Shown here piece by piece: positions 1 to 10,144 of a DNA stretch of 64,000 bases. The position numbers and the translations under genes are program-made. Source of the stretch: Thermothielavioides terrestris NRRL 8126 (lineage: Eukaryota > Ascomycota > Sordariomycetes > Sordariales > Chaetomiaceae); NCBI RefSeq assembly GCF_000226115.1, contig NC_016458.1, positions 6,730,001 through 6,794,000 on the forward strand. The letters run 5' to 3'. A model generated the notes under the pieces. It had not been told where the DNA came from and did no database searches. It saw nothing but the letters and a program-made list of their open reading frames with translations. The first letter of the stretch is position 1. Each line of letters opens with the position of its first letter.

Positions 1-1619
1 ACGAGGAGACTAGATATAGAGCAGGTAATTTATAAGCTTCTAGATAGATTTAAGAAACTAAAGATCTATATAGAGCTTCTAAAAGCTCTTTATAGGCTAA
101 AGGACTTACTACTCCTATAGTATAATAAGTTCTATAATACTCTTAAAGAGCTTAGCTTACAACCTTCTATAGAAGAACTTTACTTGTTTTTTAACCCTAA
201 GAAGAAGATAATCCTTATCTTCTATATTAACAACTTTTTAGTAGTTTACTATTGAGATAACGCTATAGCTATAGAGCGTATTATAAAGGGCATTAAAGCG
301 AAGTATAAGGTATATAAGTAAGGCGATGTCGAGCACTTCCTTAGGATTAGGGTTATCTATAACTATAGAGCGTGTAAGATCTAGCTTATATACGACTAGT
401 ATATCGAGAAGATCGTAAAGAAGTATAGTCTCTCCAATATCACGAGCGCTCTAGCTATCCCTCTTCTTATAGAGGAGCTTCGTAAGTTTAAAAGAGAGGC
501 GTCCTCTAAGTAGGTTAAACTATACTAAGAGCTTATAGGCTTAATCCTCTACTCTATAGTTATAATCCGACTAGACGTCGTATTTATAGCTATAAAGCTC
601 TCTTAGTTCCTAACGAATCTAGGACTAGAGTATATCAAAGCAATAAAATAAGTTATTTAGTATCTATATACTATACACTTCCTTAGTATATAGTATAGGG
701 ATAAAGGCATTTACTAAATGCTTTAGATTATATCCAATGTATTATATAGGGATAATCTAGATATACAACGCTCTTTATAGAGCTATATTATAATACTCTT
801 TAGAGGATTGATCTCCTAGAAGGCTATATAGTAAAATACTATTACTATATCTTCTACTAAGGTAGAGTTAAAAGCTTTATCGTTTACTATAGCTAAGACA
901 ATTGCCTTAAAGCGCTTATTTAAAGACCTTACGTTCAAGATTAGAGAGCTTTAGAGGATCTTCTATAACAATTAGCAAACGATTTAGCTCATAGTAGAAG
1001 AGTATACGAGGATCAATACTCGTCTACACTATATAGATATTTATAATATATAGCTTTGCTAAGAGTATTAGAATAAGTAGTTCAATATACTCTACCTCCC
1101 TACTATATAAATGCCTATAGACGGTTTAACGAAATAGCTCTTAAGGTAGAAGTTCAAGCACTTCTACGCTCTATTAAACCTTTAAGATATATATTAAGTA
1201 AGAAAAGAGTAGAGGAGTCAACTATCTTCTTTATAAAGACTCTCTACTGCTACTATTCTATACTCTCGCCCTATATATTCTAGCAATTAATAAGCTCTGT
1301 TATCGTCGCCTTTCCCTAAAGCTAAAGGATCTTCGCCTATATCTCTAACCGCTCTACTAGCTTCATTGTCTATATAACAACCTACTCTAGTTCCTAGTTA
1401 TTAACTAATTTATCGCTTTCTACCTACTTAGAGAGCACCTTCTACGTCTTACTCTCTATCAACGCTATAGGCGTAAAACTAAGGGGGTTATCTAAGGCTC
1501 TACCCTAGGCGACTATAGGGACCTCCTATGCCTACTACTAAGGCTGCTCCTCTACTAGCTCTATTATATCTATATCCTCCTACTCTCTCTCCTCCTTAAC
1601 CTCTTAGGGATTGTTCAAA

Positions 1620-1960
1620 AGTATATAAAGTGTAGGACGAATCTTCTTTATAGCCTATTTAGTATTAGATAGGGGGTATAAAGTAGTAGATAGTAGAGAC
1701 TTACCTTCTAGTTAAAGTCGTTGATAGCTATAGTCAAAGCTTATACCTTCTCTATAGTAGTAGGTAGGATCGGCTTATAGCTATAGTTAAAGCGTTTACA
1801 ATACTAGCAATATATACTATAGCTATTATAGTTATAGTAGGTTCTATCGTAGAAGCCTATAAGAGTAGCGTATATATAACCTAGGTATAGGATCTTACAC
1901 TCTATAGTTATTGATAGTATATAACTAGGGGGTATATTAGAGCGATATAGTAATAAGCTA
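1620..1960 (-). other. Antisense coding-like remnant inside the copia 3' region
   Basis: On the minus strand one frame stays readable over about 110 codons, interrupted only by TAG and TAA codons of the RIP type. It contains a Cys-x2-Cys-like group (C-TAG-Y-C-K-R-F-N) and a later stretch reading ALTIAINDFN. Many Tyr codons occur where His would be expected before RIP (CAT/CAC to TAT/TAC). A second readable minus-strand stretch lies around 1200-1400. This could be an extra antisense reading frame carried by the retrotransposon, or a fragment of another element nested in it. I do not recognise the family, and the zinc-knuckle reading is tentative. Confidence 0.3.
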
Positions 1961-2449
1961 GAAGGAAGAGCGTATAACTTACTTAACTAGAGGACTATAG
2001 CGCTAGTTAAAAGAAGATGTAGCAAGCTCTTTAGAAGCGGTATATAGGGTAGTAGGTTCTACTATAAGCTCTTTAGCACTGTTACCCTCCTCTAAAAGGG
2101 TAGGCGAAGGTATAGGCAATTCGTTTAAAAAGATGTCGAAGTATAGAGGTATAGTGGTCTTATACGCTTTAGAAAGCTAGGAATAGTAGTAGTAGTAGCT
2201 ACTATACATATAAACAAGAGGATATATATAGGAAGAAGGAAGCTTGAGCTCCTATAGATAGGAATTTATACCTCCCCTAGATCTAAGTGCTCTAATTAGT
2301 TAGAATTACGCTTTAGAATTTCTTATAGCCTTATACAACCTACTCCTATATAACCTACTATTCGTAAAGATTTCCTATATTCTAGTTTTTTATAGTTCAG
2401 TTGTTCAACTTATACGTATTTAGATGCTCTGTTGAACAACTAGGGGGTA

Positions 2450-2650
2450 TATCACGTTAGGGGTAAAGGGCTCAGAGCTTAGCACAGCGCACTAGCTATA
2501 GCTTCCCCACTCCTAGATATATATATACCACGCTCTGTTTAGTCTTTAGCTCTCCTTTGTATTAGAACAACGTACTCTCTCTTTATATTCTGATACTCTA
2601 CTACGATCCCACCGTTGCATCCACACCTCGCAGCTCGCTGTAGCGTGTCA
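2450..2650 (+). repeat. 3' LTR of the left copia element (201 bp)
   Basis: This 201-bp segment aligns without gaps to 61633-61833. Nearly all differences are C/T or G/A transitions. It begins TATCACG (TGTCACG in the other copy) directly after a purine tract (TAGGGGG, 2441-2447) that fits a polypurine tract, and ends GTGTCA. The host sequence resumes at 2651. TG...CA ends and the preceding polypurine tract define the LTR borders. Confidence 0.93.
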
Positions 2651-4795
2651 GTATGTGCTTGTCTTCAAGCTGTTCCGATGATCGGATCGGTTATCGGTCC
2701 GCTGGGAAAACGGTTGGGACAACGCAGCACTGAAAGGCGCCATCAAGAAGCGGTGAGGCCGTGGCAGGAGATGATTCAGAGGGCAGCAAACGGCAACAGC
2801 TCAATCAACCGGCAGCCGCCAGACCGGCGAGCGGCGATGGCTGGTGGCTATCCAGTGACATCTTCGTGTCCTGTTCGTTTCCCAGCAGCCGTTCGGGGTT
2901 GGTCATTGGCGCGGATTGTCATCCGCCCGAGGTGTTACCTCAAAGGATTCAAGGTCAGCGGCTGCAACTTATCTTCGGATCGGTTCAACACAATGCGGCA
3001 TGGCTGCTGGTATGTGATGCTCATTTCTAGTTGGCCCTGGTATGAGCGCATGATTGAATGGAGAACACTGCGCGCCGAGGTGTGTCGCAACAACGTCATG
3101 CTCAGTTTGGATGGCAACCATCGGCAGCTCAATGCCTACGCCCGCTTGCCATCCGAGTAACATTCGCTTTTGAGCCAGCGGAAAGAGGAGGCCAATAGAT
3201 GAGGAGGAACGGAAGTGGCCCGCAGAATCATGGCTTGGAAAGCTGCAGGCTCCTCATGCAGATATCATCCGGCCTGCAGCGTCAAGGATGGGTAGGCATG
3301 CACACCGCAAGACCAATGAAACGCTTGGGGCGAAAAATAGGACTGCGAGGAGGTTCTTACTGAGACGCCACGATCCGGCAGCTCGACCACGCTGGCATGA
3401 TACTAAGACCCGAACACGAGGCTGGCGAGGCACAAGTCAGTCTTCGACTCGTACGGCTGGCTGGGAGACACCCGATGTGAAACACCAGTAGACCGGGTCT
3501 GCGCAGGGAATTCGTCTAAGAGGAGACAAGAGGCGCAGAAAACGAAGTCGGATCCGTTCGCATCCGTTGATGAGCCAGGTGATGCTGGCAGCTACCGGCC
3601 TGTGCGGGGAATCCTTGCATTCACGGGCATAACAACCGCAGTTAAGCTTGATGACCCATCAAACTGCCCATCCGAACCGAGACCCAATAGAGGGTCGCCG
3701 TTCCAAGAGTCCGCTCGCTCCAGTTCGCTTGCGTCAGTGGCATGGCTCCTGGGAACGATCCTGCAGTGTCTGCCGGAAGACCACGATGGTAAGCAAGGTC
3801 GGGCGGGGTGCCTGATCAGGAACAAGGGGTAGAGTCATTGCTCAACAGGGATCGATTTGTTGTCGCGGCGAGCAACCGAGGGTTCGGATTCCCACATGAA
3901 TTCGGCAAAAGTTCGCAAGCGGTTGCCATGGCTTTTCCAGTAGACTGATAGGTGCCGGTCCGATGATGCCGCAAGCCGGTCCGGACAAGGTGCGGCCAGG
4001 TGATGTTCCCGATGCCGGACGACCCGATGCAACCAAAAAGGAAGTTCGAACTGCCTGCTTCGGGGGCGAACGGGGGCGAATTTCGGCGGTGAAGTCAGGG
4101 ATGGGCATCCCTGACTGGAAAGCAGCCGACTGGCACGCTGCGGAGTAGCGGTTTGCGGAAGCACCCCCACGAGCTTGTAGCCGAAATCGGGATGCCGATA
4201 ATCGTCTCCCGGCCGTGGTTTACCCCTCACCCAGCCGGTTGCCGAAATGGGGCTTCAGCCGGTGCCGCTGCGGTTGCACAGCGTCAATGACAGGCTGGAG
4301 GAGCTCGAATGCGGCTAACCGCAGGCCGTTTGTTGCACGTGGCACAGATGTCCCTTCGCCACATGCCGCCTCCCAGCGGCGCCCGTTGCAGAGATCGTGC
4401 GGCTCACTTCGCGGTCGATGTTCCCCGAGCGGAAAGGCGATGAAGGGTCCGGGTTCTCTACTACCACCCTTTCGTCCGCAGTCATTCCTTGGCCAGCTTC
4501 CGACGAAACTCCTTGTCACGAGGAGTCGGTAAGCTAGTGGACAATGCAACCGAACCGACGAATCATGCCGCCAACCGAAGATCCACACCCGCTAGGCCTC
4601 AGCAAAGTCGCCGCGGGTTGAACTAGGAGATGACCGGGAGGAGCGGCTGGCTGGCTCCCTGACGACTGCTGACCTTGGCATGGGTTGGTATGGTATGGGA
4701 AGACAAAGATCGGCCTTCCGCTTCGCATTGACTGTCTATTCCCGACAGGGATCCGGGGGGCCCAGTGGAGTGAGCGATCCACGGTTTCAGTACAC
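2651..4795. other. Intergenic region, no gene recognised
   Basis: Base composition is like that of the gene-bearing parts of the window. The longest reading frame (2615-3160) starts inside the LTR and has no recognisable domain. I find no intron-joined reading frame resembling a known family on either strand. It probably includes the upstream region of the aminotransferase. Confidence 0.5.
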
Positions 4796-4802
4796 TATAA
4801 AT
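4796..4802 (+). promoter_or_regulatory. TATA box of the aminotransferase gene
   Basis: TATAAAT lies 93 bp upstream of the ATG at 4895, a usual spacing for a TATA-driven fungal promoter with a short leader. No transcript data are available, so this rests on sequence and position only. Confidence 0.45.
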
Positions 4803-4894
4803 GGAAGAGCTCTTGGGACGCCTTTATGCCATGGACGTCTTCTCCTTGAATCCTTGTGCCCAGTTCAACGGCTGCGTGAGCTTACCGATTCAGT

Positions 4895-6530
4895 ATGGTT
4901 CTGAGGCCGCTCGATCCCCCGCCCGAGGGAAACGGGGTTGACGGCGCCAGGACTGTGGAGAAATCGGCCGTGCTGCATCGAGACCTTCGGTACCGCTTCC
5001 ATTCTGTGGCAGGAGGTGAAGGCAACCACCTTGTGCTTGAGGATGGCCGCAGGGTCTTTGACGCGTCAGGAGGTGCTGCGGTTGGTTGCCTTGGCTGGGG
5101 CAACGAGAGAGTTGCCCGGGCCGTGCTGAGGCAGATGCTGGCTATTCCGTATTGCTCGACCGTCTTTTACACGACAAGGGCCCAGGAGGAGCTCTGCCGC
5201 TTCTTGGTCGACTCGACCAACGGAAAAATGAGCCGTGCCTATATTGTGAACTCAGGTCAGTATTGAATGCTTTTGACTGAATCGCAACCACGTGGCCCAA
5301 GCTAATCCGCACCAGGCTCCGAGGCCATGGAGGCGGCGGTTAAGCTCGCGAGGCAGTATTTCCTTGAGCTACCCGAGCCCGAGAACAAGAGGGTCCGCTT
5401 TATCTCCCGCAGGCAGTCCTACCACGGCATCACGCTCGGTGCGCTAGCAGTGGGTGGTCACGAATATCGACGGGCAAAGTTCGAGCCGCTGTTGATGAAG
5501 AACGTCTCCCGGGTGTCGCCATGCAACGCTTTCCGCGGCAAGATCGCGGGCGAGACCGACGAGGACTATGTATCCCGACTTGCCAACGAGTTGGATAATG
5601 AATTTCAAACCGTCGGACCAGAGACGGTCTGCGCGTTTATCGCCGAACCTGTCGTGGGCGCAGTAAGTGCTCGTTCCCCTCATTTTTGCTGTCTCGGCTG
5701 GCACCAACGAAAAAGCATCTAGGCCCTGGGATGTGTTCCTTCAGTTCCCGGGTACTTCAAGGCAATGCAGGCTATCTGTCGAAAGTACGGCGCCCTCCTC
5801 ATCCTGGACGAGGTCATGTGCGGCATGGGCCGGACGGGGACCCTGCATGCTTGGGAACAAGAAGGCGTCGTCCCGGACATCCAGACCATCGGCAAGGCGC
5901 TGGGTGGCGGGTACCAACCTGTCGCGGGAGTCCTGGCCAGTCACCGGGTGATGGACGTGATCGAGCGGGGCAGCTCGTAAGCAAACCCGGCCCTTCTGTC
6001 TGCACGCAGGATATCGCTGATCGAGGGTCCCGCGATGTGCTAACACAAACACTCTACCTAGCGTTTTCGTCCACGGTCACACGTATCAAGGCCATCCGGC
6101 CGGGTGCGCCGCAGCGCTTGAAGTGCAGCGGATCATCCGGGAAGAGAATCTGCTGGCCAACGTGCAGGCCATGGGGGCGCTGCTTGCCAAGCGACTGCGA
6201 GAACGACTGCAAGACCACCCCAACGTGGGCGACATCCGCGGGCGGGGGCTCTTCTGGGGCGTCGAATTTGTGGCCGACAAGAGTACGCTGGCGCCATTCC
6301 CGGCCGATGCACATGTCGCGCCGGCAATATGCGAACGCGGCGTGGTCAAATACGGAATCAGCCTGTATCCGGGCTCCGGCTCAGCCGACGGCATCCGTGG
6401 CGACCATGTTATCATTTCCCCTGCGTTTAACGTGCGCAGCGAGGAAGTCGAGTGGATCGTCGATGCGGTTGGCCGTCTTGTGGATGACTTCTTTGCGGCT
6501 GGAATTCCTATTGGCGGGGCTTCCGCCTGA
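4895..6530 (+). CDS. Class III (ornithine/omega type) PLP-dependent aminotransferase
   Basis: Four exons (4895-5255, 5316-5662, 5723-5976, 6062-6530) join in frame to a 476-residue protein, the usual length for the family. The third intron carries a GCTAAC branch site. Visible marks of fold-type I class III enzymes are VNSGSEAMEAA near residues 118-128, SYHGITLGAL, LILDEV with the cofactor-binding Asp at about 265, and TIGKALGGGY with the Schiff-base Lys at about 294. C-terminal motifs are GHTYQGHPAG and IRGRGLFWGVEF. Such enzymes move an amino group from an omega-amino acid, ornithine or dialkylglycine to a 2-oxo acid using pyridoxal phosphate. The substrate cannot be told from sequence. No mitochondrial presequence is obvious. 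It stands alone between a gene-free stretch and a transposon. The start was chosen as the first ATG of the open frame, just upstream of conserved sequence. Confidence 0.93.
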
Positions 6531-6810
6531 TGAGTTGAAAGCCGGGAGTTTTGTTGGAAACCGATTCGACTGTTGATGAGCAGGACTTGTCAACCAGCGA
6601 GGTGGTTGTTGGGAGTTGTCTGCTAGCTGAACATCAGCTGTGCGGACCGAAAATTACCGACGGGGACCGGGTAACGTAACCGAGGCCTTAGCACCTCAGA
6701 TGGGCCAGTTGGCAACATGTTCCTGAGAGTGTATATTGTCTTGCCGCGCAAAGACAAAGTGGAATCTCTATCATATCAGTGTCAAGGCGTGGAAGACACA
6801 TTACGCACTA

Positions 6811-6946
6811 CCCGAGGGCCAAAGGAAAAGTGGGTATTTTCGCAGCCCTCTCTTCTTCCAGAAGAGAGGGGCACAAAATTGCCGGACACCCCAAAAAAAC
6901 CGGACACCTCCGTACCCATTTTTGTATATGATCGCGTCCTGGCACA
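6811..6946 (+). repeat. Left terminal inverted repeat of the Fot1/pogo-like element
   Basis: About 136 bp match the reverse complement of 9732-9867. The first roughly 98 bp carry a single mismatch, and the rest diverges gradually. The repeat includes a perfect hairpin with arms CCCTCTCTTCT and AGAAGAGAGGG separated by TCC, and a run CCCCAAAAAAACCGG. Reading frames predicted in this repeat on either strand are artefacts of the repeat. Confidence 0.92.
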
Positions 6947-8299
6947 AGGTATCGCAATTCGCAACCGTATCAATTCGACCACCCTACAAATACGTAGAAT
7001 AGCTTAAAAAGCTTAAAAACACAATAAAATTCGATCTAGATTAAATTGAAATATACTTATATAATATATAGCTAGCTTATATGCCCTGACTACGCGCCCC
7101 AACTGCTCCCCTGACTATACGCCTCTAACTGCTACCTACTTACTATAAGGCGGCTAAACCTATAGATACTAGCTCGCTATTGCCATCTAGGCGTATTTGT
7201 ATATATAGCGAACCATTACAATCCTCCCTAGCTATAGATTCTTAGTGTTGAGCTTCCTACGCTATGTGCCTCCTCGCCTTATATACCTACTACTTTGCGA
7301 TAAGCCTATTGATCCTATTGTAGGCCAGTTGGCGAACGCCTTCGCTATTGTAAATGCTTCTATATAGTAGAGGCGAATTAGTATTATCGTTGGCATTATC
7401 GTTAGTATTATCGTCGTTAGATTATATCTAGGAGAGGCCATTATCTTTATTGGTAAATAGCTCCTATTTATCGTCTACCTAGATACTACGTTGCATTGGC
7501 TCTAGCTCTAGCACTAGGAAATCGTATAGCAATCGCTCTAGCCTATAGATATTCGGTTCTTTGCTTATTATATCGATAAAGAAGAAGGGCTTAGATAGAG
7601 GATCCTCGCTATACTACGTATTAAAGATTGAACGGTCGTTAGGATTAAGAGGTATAATATCGTTGGTCTAGCTAGTCTTTTTAAAGAATTTTTCGAAGGT
7701 TGCTATCTATAGGCGGCCATTGCCTATAACCTTGTTGTTTAGTATCCTTTTCCACTCTATCTACTCCTTTTTAAACTCCTTTTCCCTAGTATATACAATG
7801 TTCTTCACTACCTTGCAAAATTCCTTAGTAATAGCCTCTATATACCTCTGATCACAAGTAGCTTATATATAGCAAATATCTTCGATAGATATACTAATAA
7901 TAATAGCGCTAGATAGCTAGACTAAACGCCCCCTAGCTCACTTTATAGTATATAATGCTAGCTATTGTTTATTGTTAGCTATAAATATAGTAAGGTGCTC
8001 TTATATAAGCTGACCTTCTTATATTATAGTAGCGATATCTATAATATAATAGTGCGTTAGGGAGTTGAATATATCGTTATACTTAGTTTAAAGGCGTTTA
8101 ACGCCTTTAGTAGCCAACTCCTAGCGATCCTACTTCGGAAGCAACAAAGGATATACTACGCTATTAGCCTAGAGGTTAGTATCTTCAAGCTTAGCAATAT
8201 AGATAGTATAGTTCAATAGCTATATCCCTAACCTTATAAAGCTAAAGATAATCCTATTCTTTGTAAAGCCTTTATCAACGATTTGCTAGTTATATATTA

Positions 8300-9523
8300 G
8301 AACTAGTAATAGGTTTAGCTCTAGGCAAGGCAATGAACCTAGAGGTTCTTAATAAACTATATACGTATAAAGGTTAGCTCGCCCTAGCGAACTACCTAGC
8401 GAAGGTATATTTAATATACCTTCTTAATATATTGGAATATACCTATATCTATTAGCTACGTCTTATATAATAAATGCAGTAGTAGAAACTCGATAATAAT
8501 GTTGTATATAAGGCAGTATTTATAGATATCTAATGTATAGTGCTCTAAGAAGCTATCTATTACTAATAGGCGGTAGATACAATCCTTAGAGCATATATTA
8601 TTCTACTCAAATTCTATAATATCGTCAGGGCTCTAGAAGCTATATACACTATAGCTAAACTACTCTTTGAATATAAGCTTATACACCTAAACAATAGGAT
8701 AGTATTAGAAAGAGTGCCTATTAAAGTGCTAGATCTAGTCGGCTATAATATCGTAGTTACTAAACGCTATTTCCAAGGCGTTGAACTATATCTCACTATC
8801 GAGGCTATCGACATTCTAATTCTCGTTTAGCCACTGCTTAAAGATACTATATATAGGTATAGCGTTGCTAATAGCATTGGTATAACTAATCAAGGTTATC
8901 GACTCCCTATTATAGAGGTCAAAGAGCTTTAGCTAAGAAAATAGTATAGTAAATAGATAGTAGACCCTTAGTATCAAGGAACAACCTCTAACCTTCCTAT
9001 TCTTCTTCGTCTTAATAGCTAGGATCTAAAACTTCCTACTTAATATCGCTAAGCAATAGCCTATCTTATCGACGTTCCAACAACTAGCTACTATAATCTT
9101 AAACCTCTTAATAGCATCTTTATAGTAGTCGAAGAACTTGTTTAGCTTATCGATCTATTGCTAAGTAGATAGTTATATAGCCTCTACTAGCTTCCTACTC
9201 GTTATAAAGTATATAAGATAATCGAACCGCCAATGTACCTACTAGGCGTAGCTAATAGGGCCTATAGGAGGAATATAGCGTACCTATAGGCGATTTATAG
9301 CGCCCTCGATAAGATCCTACGTAGGCAAAGATCCTAAGGTGGATAGCCACTCTATATATATATCGAGGGCACTGTCTTCTATATCTATAAACGTACATAG
9401 CTGCTTAGCGATACAATAGGTATTTAGTGTTGGCAAGCCAGTATTACGAAGAGCCTTAAGATATATAGCAATTTACAATTTACTATAGCTAAACCGCTTA
9501 GCCGTAATACAAAGAGAAGGCAT
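8300..9523 (-). pseudogene. Fot1/pogo-like transposase remnant (DDE superfamily endonuclease)
   Basis: Read on the minus strand from an ATG at 9523 (MPSLCITAKRFS), a single frame continues for about 400 codons with TAG/TAA interruptions. Its order of motifs fits the fungal Fot1/pogo transposase: an N-terminal helix-turn-helix-like part, NVDKIGY near 9056-9076 at the place of the first catalytic Asp (usual form N-F-D-E-T-G), and LLVIDSFLEHYT near 8540-8575 at the place of the second (LLLDGHxSH). After these comes IDIGIFQYIKKVY near 8430-8470 (usual form QPLDVGxFxPLK). The C-terminal continuation toward 7250 is also AT-rich and partly readable. It cannot make a functional enzyme in this state. 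Confidence 0.8.
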
Positions 9524-9731
9524 TATATAGCCATTGGCCTTACCTCGAAGGTAGTTAGTATAATAGTGTACAAGGGCGTTGTTGAGCTAGTGGGCGACGT
9601 GTACATTGCACGGCTCGGGCAGGAGGTTCGAAGATCTAGGTATATCAAAACACTATAAAAAACATTACCACTTGCAAGTTGGCTAGTGGCAATAGCTTCA
9701 AATTAATACGGTTGACGCGGTTGTGATCCCC

Positions 9732-9867
9732 TATGCCAGGACGCGTTCGTATACAAAATTAGGTAGGGAGGTGTCCGGTTTTTTTGGGGTGTCCGGCAAT
9801 TTTGTACCCCTCTCTTCTGGAAGAAGAGAGGGCTGCGAAAATACCCACTTTTCCTTTGGCCCTCGGG
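9732..9867 (-). repeat. Right terminal inverted repeat of the Fot1/pogo-like element
   Basis: Inverted counterpart of 6811-6946, ending CCTCGGG at 9867 and followed by TA. It retains the same 11-bp-arm hairpin. It is much less mutated than the element interior. Confidence 0.92.
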
Positions 9868-10144
9868 TAATGCATCATGGCCAAATCACGTTTCAGGCTG
9901 GGCTGTTCGCGGAGCTGTTCCAAAGCGCCTGTCACGTTGTTACCCAAGTACGGAGGAGTTAACCTACTGTAACACATTGAGGCGGCATGTGATTGGTGCA
10001 TCAGGTGGCTGGACAGGGGCGGCCAAGAAGTGGGAGCAATGCTGCGGCTGCGTGCGCCTGCAGCCAGCTCCCCTCCATCCACCGAGCTCTCCAACAGGAC
10101 ATCCACCCACTCCACCATCCACCTGGCTAAGGAAAACCACAAAC

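Larger units (their letters stand above)
1..2650 (+). mobile_element. Ty1/copia retrotransposon, 3' part, RIP-inactivated
   Basis: One forward frame (codons in phase with base 82) reads through reverse transcriptase and RNase H to about base 1180. Landmarks are KALYRLK at 82-102, a degraded YVDD box now reading YINN at 223-234, a catalytic-core segment ending in a YIEKIVKKY-like stretch near 400, the RNase H motif NTITISSTKVELKALS near 840-885, and MPIDGLTK at 1111. The frame is broken by many TAG and TAA codons at places where copia proteins carry Trp or Gln, plus one TGA. That is the pattern expected from RIP (CpA to TpA on either strand). Both catalytic Asp codons of the YVDD box have become Asn, so the element cannot encode active reverse transcriptase. 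RT followed by RNase H and LTR is the copia gene order. The 5' part lies outside the window. The stretch 1190-2449 between RNase H and the LTR is unusually long and is treated separately. Confidence 0.93.
6811..9867 (-). mobile_element. Fot1/pogo-like DNA transposon (Tc1-mariner superfamily), RIP-degraded
   Basis: The 3057-bp element is bounded by inverted repeats starting CCCGAGGGCC at both ends. It is flanked by TA on both sides (6809-6810 and 9868-9869), the target duplication of Tc1-mariner/pogo elements. The interior is strongly AT-rich with frequent TAG stops, while the terminal 135 bp keep normal composition. A broken transposase frame runs leftward from about 9523. The element sits between the aminotransferase and EXO70 without interrupting either coding region. 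Confidence 0.9.

Noticed and set aside
5686..6576. Open frame of 296 codons over the aminotransferase gene
   Set aside because: It is a shadow in another phase of exons 3 and 4 and crosses two introns; the spliced aminotransferase explains the region fully.
6717..7007. Frames in and around the transposon's terminal repeats (also 9723-9962)
   Set aside because: They are translations of the two copies of the TIR, not genes.
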